Assembly: GCA_003194525.1 (NCBI GenBank)
Contig: NBIV01000725.1
Span: 1-26,343 of the forward strand
Length of the DNA: 26,343 nucleotides
Origin: Gracilariopsis chorda
Lineage: Eukaryota; Rhodophyta; Florideophyceae; Gracilariales; Gracilariaceae
Reading direction: 5' to 3'
Positions within the stretch are counted from its first letter, which is position 1, and each line of letters opens with the position of its first letter. Below, piece after piece: positions 1 to 8,217 of this stretch. Position numbers and translations under genes: made by a program. The notes beneath the pieces are model-generated. The model worked only from the letters and a program-made list of their open reading frames with translations, was not told the DNA's origin and did not search any database.

Positions 1-2
1 TG

Positions 3-380
3 ATGGCCCAGCTGATAGTCATTATATACGAAGAGAAGAATGCGATAGGCGAGCGCATACAAGAGTTGCTTATGGAGTACGGTATTAATTTTTCCAGCAA
101 CGGTTATTACCGCTTGACTGACTCTTGAACTAAGGCATCAGAAATATTCGACTCGGCCAGGGAAAAAGGACTACCCAATAAACTCGGCAGTGCTGTAGTG
201 AAGTCTGTCTGGGATCTGACGTATGGCAGGGAGACAGCTGAGCCAAGTAGCAAAGCTCTCCTACCAGCAGATACCTCTTCAAAATTCTTGACTTTTAGGT
301 GCGCGAAGACAAACAGCGATGACGAAGATTGTACTCTCATTATTCATTCGCGCGGAAGCGGTACTGGTAAGTTCACTTAG
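3..380 (+). pseudogene. PGM2-type phosphoglucomutase/phosphopentomutase, C-terminal part, copy 1
   Basis: C-terminal domain of an alpha-D-phosphohexomutase of the PGM2 group, cytosolic enzymes that move phosphate within glucose-1-phosphate or pentose phosphates. The frame opens at the window edge with MAQLIVIIYEEKNAIGER and YGINFSSNGYYRL, which match the family segment before the last domain. It meets one in-frame TGA at 126-128, then continues in the same frame through KSVWDLTYG (family: VRDLTTGY), LPADTSSKFLTF and RGSGTG, the family phosphate-binding loop (usually SGTEPK), ending at TAG 378-380. The E-P of that loop is missing. This copy is less damaged than copy 2, which adds a TAG and replaces conserved aromatic residues. 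The upstream part lies outside the window, so whether it was otherwise intact cannot be seen. Confidence 0.88.
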
Positions 381-849
381 ATCTTCACGGGTTTGATTTC
401 AGTGCACCTGGCATTGATCTGGCCAGGACACCTGCAACGTACCGTTGTTGAGAAAGGAATGGGAATTTTCTCCCCAGCATAGCGGAAGATGCTGTCAGTA
501 GCTTTTCCTCAAGCGGAAACTGACGAGACATCACGTGTTTTGTTGTTTGTCCATCGCACAGAGCCGAAAATCAATACTACACAGAGCTCCGGACTACGAC
601 CGAAGAGCACAAGAGTGGATCAGCTGAGCGATTCTTGAATCATGCCGTACGAGAGGCGGTAGGTACGTCAGGTACTGCGCCCATTAGCAAACCATGTTGT
701 ACAAAGATGACCCGTGTTGGTCAAAATGGATCCGTCAACGAGACGGAGAGAGGGGCACAACAGATGAGTGTAAGTAGTTCGCAAGTACTGGAATCAACAG
801 TTCACTGTATCAGGGCGTCGTCGTAGCCAAGTTGAGAAAGGAAGAATCT
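381..849. other. Spacer between PGM2 and ValRS relics, no gene recognised
   Basis: A 63-codon plus-strand reading frame at 635-826 is unchanged in copy 2 (18384-18575), but I see no family motif in it. Copy 2 has several short deletions around 435-495, after which about 430 bp are the same in both copies. The PGM2 and ValRS relics converge on this spacer, so it probably represents degraded 3' flanks of the two genes. Confidence 0.5.
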
Positions 850-1707
850 TTACTCAGTGGTTGTCAACTCCCCTATTTCTGCCAGTCTCTTTATCAGGCT
901 TGTGAGCTGTGAATTCAACTCATCAGCAGATGTCCTAATCTTTGCAAAAACCGTGGGAGGTGCATTGTCTGCAAACCCAGTGGCACTCATCCTCTTTCCT
1001 AGGCAGTTGGGGTTTTTTACATTGACAGACTGCTTTTCAATCCTCTTCAATTCCTTTTCAAAATCGATCAAATCAGGCATGGGTATGACGCCCCCGAGAT
1101 TGTTCCAATGTAAAAATGAAGGGCATTGCCGCCGAAATCTGTTTCAGTAGTGGATCCTCCCACGCCGTCAATGAGTTTAATCGTCAGTTTCTCAGAATTA
1201 ACTTTGGTCAGAGAAGTAGCATCCCCTTCTTGGCATCTACATCCGACGCTGGAACGGCGTCAGTTCGAATTGAGAGATAAAATTGTCGACCATGGTCCAC
1301 TTGATACTCTGCTCTAAGCATTTCGTATGTAGCGAAACAGAAATTGCATTCTTTCAAAGCGCTCTGTAGCTCTTGCTCAATGCTTCCGCCAGATGGACAT
1401 TACGCAATAATTAGTGCCTGCTGTGCACTGCCTTCTCGCGTGAAGCGATGCCAGATTTCGTTTGTGACATGTAGCATCAACGGATGTACAAAACTAAGAC
1501 ATGTATCCATTACGTAGTGTTGTTCAGTTCTGGGGTACAGCCCAACAGCGGAAGAGGGGAGAAAAGAAACGGTAGATGGAGGAATGCACTCGAACTGGGA
1601 TTTAGTGGACAAGAAGGATATATTAGATTACAAAAAGGGTTAAACGGCGTTATATGGTGAGTTAGTGCATGGAAATCGAAGCTTTGAACAGTTTGGAGAA
1701 CTTGCAA
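850..1707 (-). pseudogene. Valyl-tRNA synthetase C-terminal relic, copy 1
   Basis: Relic of the enzyme that charges tRNA-Val with valine. Three pieces in different frames follow the ValRS order. First is an anticodon-binding-domain start, SFDFHALTHHIT (1510-1707; family: SYDFhkaThaiy). Next is DTCLSFVHPLMLHVTNEIWHR (family: lLrLLHPfMPFvTEElWqr) at about 1440-1505. Last is the C-terminal coiled coil at 850-1080, beginning PDLIDFEKELKRIEK and later ATGFADNAPPTVFAK (family: GLIDveKEl..LeK, ...FvanAPpeVv), ending at a natural-looking stop. Frameshifts and stops separate the pieces, and the linking segment 1081-1400 is only partly readable (NALHFYIGTI just before the coiled coil). The catalytic domain (HIGH, KMSKS) is absent from the window. 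Copy 2 carries the same breaks, so the gene was already dead before the duplication. Confidence 0.82.
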
Positions 1708-2738
1708 TCATCTTTCTTAAGCTCTGGCTGGAACTCATCCTCACAAAGGGAGGAAGTCAACCATCCACTGAAGGCAGACAATTGCTTGCAAAGGAACTTT
1801 GAGCAAAACATGTCAGTTAAATCTCTTCGTTGACGTTGTGGATACCGTATTAAGAGTGAACCTTTAACTTTTTGGATTAGTGAGTAGTGCTGCACGTGGT
1901 GCGTGAGGGTAATGGAATTAGATTTTAGAATAGGCAACGAGTACATCGGAAGACAAACTTGTGACATGGACGTAAACTTTGGGTAAACATGCGCAGCACA
2001 TGGTGTGATGTGGGCGGTTAGTTTGGTAGCGCAAACTACACGGAAGAGCCTTACAAGGGTGAAGCGCGAGAGACGTTCGAGCGCGGACTAACAGCGTCGA
2101 ATTGTGCTTGAGAGCTAGACAGCTGCAACATGAAGCGATATCGGAAACGGTCGGCGTTCGTCTTTTGCAGAGATACGTTTGGCAGCGTTGGAGCTGGTAC
2201 CGTCCCACTTGGCACGACAGCAGGCTGAAATTCTGCCTACAAAAGCGTGCTGGGGAGGCAAAAGCGGTTGGAAGCAAATTCACAACTCGCGGCGCGGTCT
2301 CTTGGAGGGACGGAAATGAGACTGTATGTGCAAGCAGTGCGCGGTACGCTGCTGCGTACAAGGGTAGCGCTTATGTATTTGATAATTTGTATGGCACACA
2401 AGCTGTGATGCAATGGCTAAAGGGTTAGACGTCTACCTTTCGTCGCCGGAGAGGGCGACTGCGGACAAGCGCTGTAATCCGCCGTGGTGGCCTGTGGCCG
2501 CCGCGACGCTGAAGCGCCAATGAGAGGCGCGCATGGCGGCCGCATCGCACCCGCGTCACGACGCGCCGCGCACATGCGCACATGCGCAGCTGCGCAGCCG
2601 CCGAAGCGACCGCAGCAACAGAACAGCCCTTCACACGTGCTCACCATCGCGGAAATCCAAAGCTTCATTCTTAGCCCCAAAAACCAACACCCAAAAATGA
2701 AAATACCCAAACAACCTCCCGCCCTTTGAGCGCAGCTG
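1708..2738. other. No identifiable gene; GC-rich right half
   Basis: A 101-codon minus-strand frame at 1662-1967 is unchanged in copy 2, but the DNA there is identical too, so this says nothing about selection. Around 2100-2400, copy 2 differs by several 2-5 bp deletions that break every long frame. From 2420 to 2640 the sequence is rich in CpG and in short GC repeats such as gcgcacatgcgcacatgcgc, and one repeat unit is shortened in copy 2. I recognise no protein family, RNA or promoter here. Confidence 0.5.
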
Positions 2739-3709
2739 TTATCTACCACTCCGTGGCACGGAGTCCGTGCGTCTCACGAGAGCTACCGATCGCTCGCCTT
2801 GACGCGCAGTTCTGGGCATCACAGTAATGCGCGTAGATCCGTCGGGCATGGAGCCCTGACACCTCGGCTCCGCGGTGCGTTTCGCCTCGCGTTCCTCCTT
2901 GGCGCGTTCCTTGTCGCGAATGCGCGTGTCAATCATCTCCGCCAGCGTCGCAAAGTCATCCGGTACGGGCTCACCCGCCTTCCTCATGGCGTTCACAACG
3001 CGACAACGATTGATCACAATGTACAATTTCTGCTTTCGGCGCAAGTTGCCGTCCCAACGGTAGCCGATCGCCGCCTTGAACCTCGGCGCCCCTAAAAACT
3101 CAAACGTCTTTCCGACTGTGCGGCACCTCTCCAGCAGTCTGTAGTCATTCACACGACGACTGTCTCCTTTGCAATGATCGCGCAGCGGCACACCGTCCGG
3201 AGCACCGGTTCCATGCATGATCATGAATACATGTCTACCACAGCCTCCCAGTCATTCAGATAGGCTTCGTCCACATGCGAGGACGTGGAGCCGTGGCTGC
3301 GGGTACGCACGCTATGGAATCAATCTTCGCCACCCTCAAACGCGCTGGGGTTGGATGTGGGCATTGTGCGTGCGGACAGACGGCTGCGTTTGCAGGGATG
3401 TTCCGTCATTGGCGAAGACCGATGTAGAGAGGGCACGGACGCCAACGTGCCGAGGGCCTGTGGAGGCCGCTGTTCAGGGGCGTATTGGAGGGTAGGAGCA
3501 CGCTGAGACGTGCGGCCGGCCGGATGCACAGGCGCCACGGGCGGTATGGGGTTAACTGTCGCGGGGGCAGGGGCTCTATTGCCCGACTGTGGGCAGGACG
3601 TGACTCGAGTTAAGCCCTCTCCGTCAGCAAAGGTTAGATTGACGGTGCAGCTGGAGTGAAAGTTGAAGGTGTCTGTGTGTAAGGAAACGAAGAAAGAAGA
3701 ACTTGTTTG
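2739..3709 (-). pseudogene. Unidentified basic protein gene, copy 1 (broken)
   Basis: Unrecognised gene read on the minus strand. The 3' half (2739-3224) encodes a well-composed, charged segment with KTFEFLGAPRFKAAIGYRW, LRRKQKLYIVINRCRV, PVPDDFATLAEMIDTRIR and a KERAKEEREAKR helix. The 5' half (3323-3709) is a separate open stretch of about 129 codons, proline- and serine-rich, interrupted at 3320-3322 by TGA where copy 2 has GGA. Between the halves, copy 1 has about 8 extra bases near 3216-3228 that shift the frame. Copy 2 reads through both sites but is broken further upstream, so each copy carries lesions the other lacks. The gene therefore probably had a longer product than either ORF. 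The order is a disordered N-terminus then a basic helical C-terminus. Function is unknown; a transposon-encoded or lineage-specific protein is possible. Confidence 0.55.
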
Positions 3710-3851
3710 TCAGCAGCTGGCAAAAAGGAGGTAGAAAGGGGGTGGGGCGGAGGGATTGGTGAGCCATTGAACATACAATAGTTTTGAACATAAGTCTGCA
3801 CGCCCGTTACTTGAAGTTGAGCAGGCTCACCATTGGGGTGGTCATTATGAG
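3685..3851 (+). repeat. Single minisatellite unit, copy 1
   Basis: One ~165-bp unit with the landmarks gtcagcag..ggcaaaa, gaggtagaaagggggtgggg, tggtgagccattgaac, ataag.ctgcacg..cgttac and a terminal ggtcattatgag. Copy 2 has five tandem versions of the same unit at 21398-22215. It lies between the minus-strand unidentified gene and a GC-rich 12-bp repeat tract. Confidence 0.85.
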
Positions 3852-3897
3852 AGACCACTGGCGGCAGATTGCTCGGGCCTGGCGCCGTTTTGTTCGT

Positions 3898-3962
3898 CAG
3901 GTTCTGCGGAGGGTGCTGCGGAGGGTGCTGCGGAGGGTGCTGCGGAGGGTGCTGCGGAGGGG
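3898..3962 (+). repeat. 12-bp tandem repeat, about 5 units
   Basis: The unit ctgcggagggtg is repeated about five times almost without change. It gives Arg-Ser-Thr-Leu repeats on the minus strand and Cys-Gly-Gly repeats on the plus strand. Copy 2 has only two or three scattered, degenerate versions (22268-22320), so the array expanded in copy 1 or contracted in copy 2. Confidence 0.85.
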
Positions 3963-4162
3963 CTGCGGAGTGGTGGGGAGAGAGCGGCGAACGGAGCTGT
4001 AAGGGTGATGCAGAGGGTGCTGCAGCGGGAGCGGGAGCCGCGGCGGGAGCTGCGGGGGGTGCTTTGGAGAAGGCTGATTATTACGTGAACCGTGGGGGCC
4101 GGGGGGAGTCACGTTCATTTGTGGGTGCCAAAGGTTGAGCCGTTATTTCTGTTTTTGGGACG

Positions 4163-5340
4163 ATGGAGGTGCAAGCGGAGTTGGTAATGGGAAGGGTCAC
4201 AGGTTCTGCCTTTCTTCGTTTTCGAAGAGAGGTAGGGCGGCGAAACAGAGCGGTGCCGGCGCGCGCTTCCTTAAGTACGGAAGCTGGTGGTGCGAAGGTA
4301 GGTGGGCGCCACGTGCGGATGCTGTTTTTCGCGTTAGTTTGGGTGCGGTACCGGAGCACGTGGCGGGGGGTGCGCTGTGCGCGGCGCGTTTGTGCCGCCT
4401 CCAGGGAGCGTGCGTACAACGCGTGCGAACGGCTCGCTGGAGGGGGGGAGGGGGGGGAGAGAGTGTCGGTGACGGGGTGTAACTTTTTGAATGGACGGGC
4501 GGGCTTTTCCCTCCTCCAACACTTATTTCTGCTGCGTATGTGACAGCGTCGGTTTCCTACCGGCACTGTCCTTGGCGCGGCTGCCCTCAAGGCGGCGTTT
4601 TGACCGCTTTTCGAGCCGGCTGAAAAAGAAAAATGTGATCGCTGCCAGCTGGCGGGAGAAAGTGACGGCGATTGAAATGCCAAACGGCTCTGTGTTCGAT
4701 TTCACCTGTGTGTCAGCGCTTTTGGTCGGGTATTGCTGATTATCGACAACGAAGGTAGCCGCATCGATCGCGCCTGTTCGGTGCATTCTCCCGGAAACAT
4801 GTAGATACCACGGATTTTGCGCTTTCGGCAATCTCCCTCCGGCAGCCTTGCTTCGGCCGTACCGCGCTTGTGATGCACCTACGTAGAGATTACAAGACGC
4901 GCTGTCTCAAGATTCACGTGACACCCCGCGATCGATCTCTCAACGCGCAACGTGCCAGGTGGTGGGTTGAGAGGTAGTACCTTGCCACGCACCAACATCA
5001 CACCCGTCGCATTGCTCCCGTGACCGATATTCACCCTGGCCATCATTGGTAACATGCCGAACGCTCCAACTCAGCGCGCTCACGTACAATCCGTTTCCGC
5101 ACCAAATGTACTCCGAAAATGGTAACACTTTCTACTTCAATGCAGACACGTAGTCCTTCAAGGACGTATGGTTCCTTCCCAACTTGCTCTCGCATTCAAG
5201 CTATCTCGCCTTCATGTTTGTGTCTGCTGTCGTTTCCGACACTAAAAGAGAGTGTCCGAGCCCTCGCCACTCACTTTCGGCCCTTCAAACATGTTAACAT
5301 GTACTTGCTACTAGTGGCGAACTGTTCTAACCCACAATGA
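4163..5340 (+). pseudogene. Unidentified plus-strand relic, possibly transposase-like, copy 1
   Basis: Several plus-strand pieces line up with copy 2 and change there mostly by like-for-like residues, which favours this strand as the coding one. They are a basic opening MEVQAELVMGRVTGSAFLRF, then TLISAAYVTASVSYRHCPW followed by RGC, then (after a frameshift) FDRFSSRLKKKNVIAASWRE and FTCVSALLVGYC. Further on come ALVMHLRRDYKTRCLKIHV and, near 5120-5260, ENGNTFYFNADT then SFKDVWFLPNLL and SDTKRE. A Cys-rich knuckle, a basic helix and an 'xDxTFK..' segment is the order found in FLYWCH/MULE-type transposases, but that resemblance is by eye and weak. Stops and frameshifts throughout make it non-functional. 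An ordinary host gene relic is equally possible. Confidence 0.35.
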
Positions 5341-5412
5341 AGAAATTAGAGAACGGAATGTTTACATTAAACAGGAGTACGCTCCTGTTTACTTTCAACG
5401 CAAAAACAACTA

Positions 5413-5438
5413 TACACACAAGACACACACACACACAT
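5413..5438 (+). repeat. AC/CA microsatellite
   Basis: A short run of ac dinucleotides (cacacaagacacacacacac and onward) with one interrupting g. It lies in the segment missing from copy 2, just beyond the 3' end of the proline-rich minus-strand ORF. Confidence 0.8.
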
Positions 5439-5629
5439 GAACAAAACATGCAAAAGTGAAAGTGTCAACACGGTTCTCCCACTACAAGGACTCCAAGTAC
5501 TCTAGATGCCTTTCTCTTCATATTAGCCTTAGTGAAGATGTGACAACGAGCTGCAGGTATCTTCTGGCAGATTTCGCGGCAGTGCGGACAGATCCACGTT
5601 CCGCTCGCCTTTGCACTTTCAAAGTCCCA

Positions 5630-6682
5630 TTACAACTCTCCGAAGCACGGTCGACACACCGCCTTCCGAAACTTGCGATACGTATGCAGGTTCGCACAGA
5701 AGATATTTTCCGACTTCTGAGTGCGGGCGCAGACGCGACAGAAGCGCGACGGACCGCGCAGCAACGGAGAGAGAGGAGGTGAGCGTGGCTTCTTTCTTAA
5801 CGGTGGAGTTAGTGGAATTGGCAGCGATGGTTGAGGCGCCAGATGCACTTGTAGGAGCGTTGGTGGCGCCTGAAGCGGTGCTTGAGATGGGGGGGCTAGT
5901 GGCACGGCGGCAGTCAGCGGTGACGGCGATGTGGTGCTGAGATAGGCGGTGGCGTGCAGGTGCGGAGTAGGCGGTGTGGTAGGAGGGGCATGCGAGAGTG
6001 CTCGCTCACAGCGACGAGACTTGATCGCCTCGAGTTCGGCCACAATATCCTCGTGCTGCGAAGACGGCTGCTTCTGGGGCGGCGAGGGCAAGAAAAAGTC
6101 CGGGAAAAAGCCATGCTCAGGAGCCCGAAGCGGTGTTTGAGGTGGGGGGTCGAGTGGCGCGGCGGCAGTTAGCGGTGACGGCGATGTGCGGCTGAGATGC
6201 GCAGTGGCGTGCAGGTGCGGAGTAGGCGGTGTGGTAGGAGGGGCATGCGAGAGTGCTCGCTCACAGCTACGAGACATGATCGCCTCGAAATCGGCCACAA
6301 TATCCTCGTGCTGCGAAGACGGCTGCTTCTGGGGCGGCGAGGGCAAGAAAAAGTCCGGAAAAAAGCCATGCTCAGGCGCCCGAAGCGGTGTTTGAGGTGG
6401 GGGGTCGGGTGGTGCGGCGGCAGTTAGCGGTGACGGCGATGTGCGGCTGAGATGCGCAGTGGCGTGCAGGTGCGGAGTAGGCGGTGGGGGAGGAGGGGCA
6501 GGCGTACGGCAACGACACGCGATCCACACGATTGCGGCCACAGAATCTTTGTCCCGCGAAGGCGGCTGCCTTTCGGACGGCAGAGGGAAGAGAGAGGATA
6601 CAGAAACGTCCTGCTCACGCACGAGGGCTAGGTCAGCCTCCGTGAACACAAGCCAAGGCAACCAAGCTTGCGTGGGCGGCAT
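5630..6682 (-). CDS. Proline-rich repeat protein, 350 codons, unknown function
   Basis: This is the longest uninterrupted reading frame in the window. The frame stays open upstream to a stop near 6826, so the first ATG may not be the true start. N-terminal residues (MPPTQAWLPWLVFTEADLAL) look globular. They are followed by a Pro/Ser/Thr-rich body built from two full 85-residue repeats and two partial ones. Each repeat holds PTPHLHATA, SPSPLTAA, PPQTPLRAPEHGFFPDFF, QHEDIVA.(F/L)EAI.SR and CERALSHAPP. The C-terminal ~37 residues are different: a Cys pair (CRVC), then C, H, and CRPC before the stop, a spacing compatible with a zinc knuckle. No family is recognised. High GC and repeat structure can keep a frame open by chance, and the opposite strand also has moderate frames, so coding status is uncertain. 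It is absent from copy 2. Confidence 0.45.
   Translation of the reverse strand: MPPTQAWLPWLVFTEADLALVREQDVSVSSLFPLPSERQPPSRDKDSVAAIVWIACRCRTPAPPPPPPTPHLHATAHLSRTSPSPLTAAAPPDPPPQTPLRAPEHGFFPDFFLPSPPQKQPSSQHEDIVADFEAIMSRSCERALSHAPPTTPPTPHLHATAHLSRTSPSPLTAAAPLDPPPQTPLRAPEHGFFPDFFLPSPPQKQPSSQHEDIVAELEAIKSRRCERALSHAPPTTPPTPHLHATAYLSTTSPSPLTAAVPLAPPSQAPLQAPPTLLQVHLAPQPSLPIPLTPPLRKKPRSPPLSPLLRGPSRFCRVCARTQKSENIFCANLHTYRKFRKAVCRPCFGEL
5914..6510 (-). repeat. 255-bp (85-codon) tandem repeats within the proline-rich ORF
   Basis: Units at 5914-6168 and 6169-6423, with a partial third to about 6510, repeat at exactly 255 bp. The period is a multiple of three, so the minus-strand frame is kept. Differences between the two full units include silent ones (ccc/ccg in FFPDFF, gct/gcg in RAPEHG) and replacements (DFEAIMSRS versus ELEAIKSRR). 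Confidence 0.9.
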
Positions 6683-7107
6683 ATCTAGAGGAAGAGTGTT
6701 GTCGGCGATGTGGGTGACGTTTAAGGCGGCGGGGCGGAATGGGACGGTGGAGTTGGCGGAGAGCGCGTGGGTGTGAGAGTGGGGAGGGGTATGGGGCGCG
6801 ATGTGGAGAGTTTCGGGCGGACGTCAAGCTGGCGACGAGCGTGCTTTAAGAAGGCAGTGCGAACGAGCGCGCGCCCGGTGCATTCAAGCCTCGTTTGGTG
6901 ATCTAGCCCTCGTATCATATCATCTGTTGTTCGAGTTTTACAGCATCATGAATCCAGGCCATGCAGCGTGGAGCTCTCTGAGAAAGAGTCACTCTCGGCC
7001 CAGTGGTAGTTCTGGTTTGACAGTGTCACTCTCATCCTGAGATTGTATTTGTCAGAAAAACTCGAGATCTTCCGCTGCCAAGGTCTGGCTCCACGACGCC
7101 CGTTCTT

Positions 7108-7585
7108 TCACTTCTGGACTAGAATAGCACCTCGACGCACGCAGATTTCAATCTTTTCATCACCAATGCCAAGCGTTTTGCAGAGAGCCCTGTACTCAGA
7201 AATGCCGCTGCGTTCATTCGGATTGTGCTTTGCTATTATTTCTAGAACGGGCAGGCTCGTGGTGGAAGTGAACGGCAGCCCTGAGGGCTGCTGTTCGCTT
7301 CTTGTCACGCAAACGATACATCCTCAAACGCGTCAGATTTGTGCCCTAATTTCCTGTTGACTGCCACCCACTTGTTCTCCGCTAAGCCATGCCAAGTGTT
7401 GATCAGTAAGGTCACCCAATCCTTCACTATGCCCCCGTTGCTTAGGGCCAAATGAAAAGTCTTGCGATTATTCGTGTGCTCTTCTTCCGCCGAGCAGGAA
7501 AGAATTCCAAATTCATTAGTTTACTTGTTGTTCCCGAAAGCTCTTATGCCACAGTAGGTGCGTAGAACCCGGAGACCACTTTTTT
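7108..7585 (-). pseudogene. Unidentified minus-strand relic, copy 1
   Basis: Minus-strand pieces look protein-coding but belong to no family I recognise. The upstream piece reads TNEFGILSC, AEEEHTNNRKTF, ALSNGGIVKDWVTLLINTW, HGLAENKWVAVNRKLGHK and SDAFEDVSFA, then a stop. The downstream piece reads QPSGLPFTSTTSLPVLEII and SGISEYRALCKTLGIGDEKI. Copy 2 has the same pieces plus about 130 bp between them that copy 1 lacks, and it keeps the upstream frame open further. Differences between copies are mostly amino-acid changing (KDW/KGW, INTW/ITTW, VNRK/VSRN), so no constraint is visible. The relic is antisense to and just upstream of the integrase relic. Confidence 0.4.
7270..7296. repeat. Strong hairpin, 12-bp stem with 3-base loop (copy 1)
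   Basis: The arms gaacggcagccc and gggctgctgttc pair around the loop tga, with one G-T pair. The equivalent site in copy 2 (23858-23884) keeps the stem although arm bases differ. Confidence 0.8.
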
Positions 7586-7589
7586 GGTA

Positions 7590-7855
7590 TAGACTGCCGC
7601 CTTATCTCCACACGGACAATGGTTCCCAATTCATCTCGAAGTTTGCCATCACTTCTGCTGAGTCTCAGGACTGAAACATTTCTTCACCACCACCTACCAC
7701 CCCCTGACCGATTGGCATACGAAATGGTTCAACAGCTGTCAATATACATGGGTGCAACGCACCGTTTCTTTTGCTGCTATCCGCGCCCGTCAAAAACAGC
7801 TGTTGGACCCACGTGCGCGAAAAGGACTTCAGTCTTTGGCTTAAATCGTGATCAT
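7590..7855 (+). pseudogene. Retroelement integrase core relic, copy 1
   Basis: Fragment of a retroelement integrase, the enzyme that joins element DNA to the chromosome. One frame gives PYLHTDNGSQFISKFA, matching the second catalytic Asp motif (typically ..DNG.eFts..F). After a frameshift another gives GLKHFFTTTYHPLTDWHTKW then FNS, matching the family G(I/L)kh..ttpYHPQTDgqtERfN. The catalytic Glu position is Lys here (TKWFN for TERFN), so this piece would be inactive even if joined. The first Asp region, reverse transcriptase, RNase H and LTRs are not visible nearby. The YHP.TD motif is typical of Ty3/gypsy-type integrases. Copy 2 carries a shorter, further damaged version. Confidence 0.7.
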
Positions 7856-8217
7856 GAACTTTGGAACGGGTCTGTCTCCGGGCTCAAGAATAGAGCACTT
7901 CGGGCACCTCGATGGTTTCCTCGGTGGAATTGCGTATTCTGATCTTCTTGGTCCAAGGTTAGTCGCTAGGAGATTGCGATCAGGGCGCACCAAATTCATG
8001 ATGAGCCTGTTATGTCTTTTTTCATACGCGATGCAACAAGTCGAATTTATCTTATCCGCGGGTTGCTACAGAGGGACTGAGTTTGTTCTACGTTGTATTT
8101 TGTCAAAAGTGCGAAGCAAGGCATTATCCGTGGAAGGCGCTGTTATCGGATGAATCTTTAAAAGAGCTACAGATGTTTGAAGCGAGGAGATAGCTATACG
8201 GGCCCTGTGTGGTGCGA

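Larger units (their letters stand above)
5192..6889. other. 1.69-kb segment present only in copy 1, bounded by 10-bp direct repeats
   Basis: gcattcaagc occurs at 5192-5201 and again at 6880-6889. Copy 2 has a single gcattcaagc at 23473-23482, with copy-1-like sequence on both sides. The difference is 1,688 bp. Either copy 2 lost the segment by recombination between the 10-bp repeats, or copy 1 gained it with a 10-bp target duplication. I see no terminal inverted repeats at the segment ends. A plausible plus-strand reading frame in copy 1 runs through the left repeat. I therefore favour deletion in copy 2. Confidence 0.8.

Noticed and set aside
5202..6879. Terminal inverted repeats of a DNA transposon at the ends of the copy-1-only segment
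   Set aside because: Comparing the outer ~60 bases of each end by eye showed no inverted match.
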